From Pseudomonadota bacterium (GTDB lineage Bacteria; Pseudomonadota; Alphaproteobacteria; Acetobacterales; Acetobacteraceae), in the NCBI GenBank assembly GCA_021815825.1, contig JAKAZO010000003.1, forward strand, positions 23,587 to 87,586: 64,000 nucleotides of DNA, read 5' to 3'. The first letter of the stretch is position 1. Every line of letters begins with the position of its first letter. The notes beneath the pieces are model-generated. The model was not told where the DNA came from, ran no database searches, and worked only from the letters and a program-made list of their open reading frames with translations. Below are positions 63,342 through 64,000 of the stretch, one piece after another. Made by a program: the position numbers and the translations under genes.

Positions 63342-64000
63342 TCACGCCTGCGGCAGGCGCACGGTGAAGCGGGCGCCGACCACGCGCCCGGCGGCGTCGC
63401 GGCGGTTCTCGGCGGTGATGCGGCCCTTCAGTGCCGCGACGATCTGGCGGCTGATCGAGAGGCCGAGCCCGGAATGCTGGCCGAAGCGCTCGCCCTTCGG
63501 CCGCTCCGAATAGAACCGGTCGAAGATGTGTTCGAGCCTCGCCTCGGGAATGCCGGGCCCGTCATCGTCGATGGTGATCTCGATCATCCCGCCCATCTCG
63601 CGCGCGGCGAGCCGGATGCGGCCGTTCGGCGGGCTGAAGGACTGGGCGTTGCTGATCAGATTGCGCAGCACCTGCACCAGCCGATCCTCCACCGCCGGCA
63701 CCACGAGGCCGCTCTCCGGCGCGTCCACGATCAGGCGCGGATCGCCGTCGCCGCGCGTGGCGCGATCGATCTCGGCCAGCGTGGCCAGGATCGGGGCGAC
63801 ATCCACCGGTGCCGTGGGCGTGCGGGACAGCTCGGCATCGATCCGCGAGGCATCGGAAATGTCGCTGATGAGGCGATCGAGCCGCTGCACGTCCTCGGCG
63901 ATGATGGCCAGCAGGCGGCGTTGCTGACCGGCGTCGTCGATCCGCCGAAGCGTCTCGATCGCGCTGCGGATCGACGAGAGCGGATTTTTGATCTCGTGCG
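63342..64000 (-). CDS. Sensor histidine kinase, ChvG-like (5' end beyond window)
   Basis: The C-terminal 218 codons of a two-component kinase. The first complete codon inside the window (63998) is the His of HEIKNPLSSIRSAIETL, the phosphorylated H box. Then LDRLISDISDASRIDAEL, the N box QVLRNLISNAQSF, G1 IDDDGPGIPEARLEHIFDRF and G2 GQHSGLGLSISRQIVAALKG. The H-box region and the RLDRLISDISDASR stretch are characteristic of ChvG/ExoS kinases that sense envelope stress or acid pH with response regulator ChvI. Sensor and membrane parts are outside the window. It is convergent with metW with no gap. Confidence 0.88.
   Translation of the reverse strand, partial: HEIKNPLSSIRSAIETLRRIDDAGQQRRLLAIIAEDVQRLDRLISDISDASRIDAELSRTPTAPVDVAPILATLAEIDRATRGDGDPRLIVDAPESGLVVPAVEDRLVQVLRNLISNAQSFSPPNGRIRLAAREMGGMIEITIDDDGPGIPEARLEHIFDRFYSERPKGERFGQHSGLGLSISRQIVAALKGRITAENRRDAAGRVVGARFTVRLPQA

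Overview
This 64 kb window is high-GC DNA (mostly G/C at third codon positions) from a Gram-negative alphaproteobacterium. The evidence is the order ftsZ-lpxC, the yqeY-dnaG-rpoD cluster, a ChvG-type sensor kinase, the metXW pair and a lipid A deacylase. The gene mix (two PQQ dehydrogenases, molybdenum hydroxylases, many orphan solute-binding proteins) suggests Rhodospirillales/Acetobacteraceae. That placement is inference; no rRNA gene is present. I see no prophage, transposase, CRISPR array or replication origin.

Layout. 1-3.7 kb: the 3' end of ftsZ with a strong terminator, lpxC, tRNA-Pro(CGG), apt and a Bug-like periplasmic protein. 3.75-7 kb (minus): a PQQ alcohol dehydrogenase / cytochrome c / periplasmic binding protein set laid out like xoxF-xoxG-xoxJ, then tRNA-His(GTG). 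7.5-21.9 kb (minus): a long co-directional run of two dipeptide-type binding proteins, dppBCDF-like transporter genes, a three-subunit form II molybdenum hydroxylase, an NRAMP-related transporter and two glycosyltransferases. 22-27.6 kb (plus): GtrA, an MFS transporter, a branched-chain-type binding protein and a lone molybdenum hydroxylase large subunit. 27.5-33.7 kb: a second such binding protein, a divergent MarR regulator and a minus-strand operon for CoA-dependent aromatic (hydroxycinnamate-type) catabolism: thioesterase, thiolase, feruloyl-CoA synthetase-like ligase and enoyl-CoA hydratase. 33.9-38 kb: a small membrane protein and two trypsin-like proteases. 38-43.3 kb (minus): FAD-linked oxidase, YqaA/DedA protein, LpxR-like lipid A deacylase and a second PQQ dehydrogenase. 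43.5-47.9 kb (plus): a membrane protein, an MFS transporter, a structured leader, a CE4-type metallohydrolase (PgdA/cyclic imide hydrolase), a small Cys-containing protein and a CobW GTPase. 47.9-64 kb: a ThDP enzyme, hemW, a DegP-type protease, chaC, a GNAT protein, rpoD, dnaG, yqeY, a divergent ppc, metX, metW and the C-terminal part of a sensor kinase.

The most unusual signals are: a dispersed palindromic repeat present in five copies, two of which bracket the ppc-like gene in inverted orientation; PQQ dehydrogenases that keep the Asp associated with lanthanide use but lack other family hallmarks; a run of four hairpins ahead of the hydrolase/CobW module; a molybdenum hydroxylase subunit lying between two paralogous orphan binding proteins; and a PEP carboxylase homologue with substituted catalytic residues. 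All start sites are chosen by eye from ribosome-binding sites, overlaps and signal peptides.
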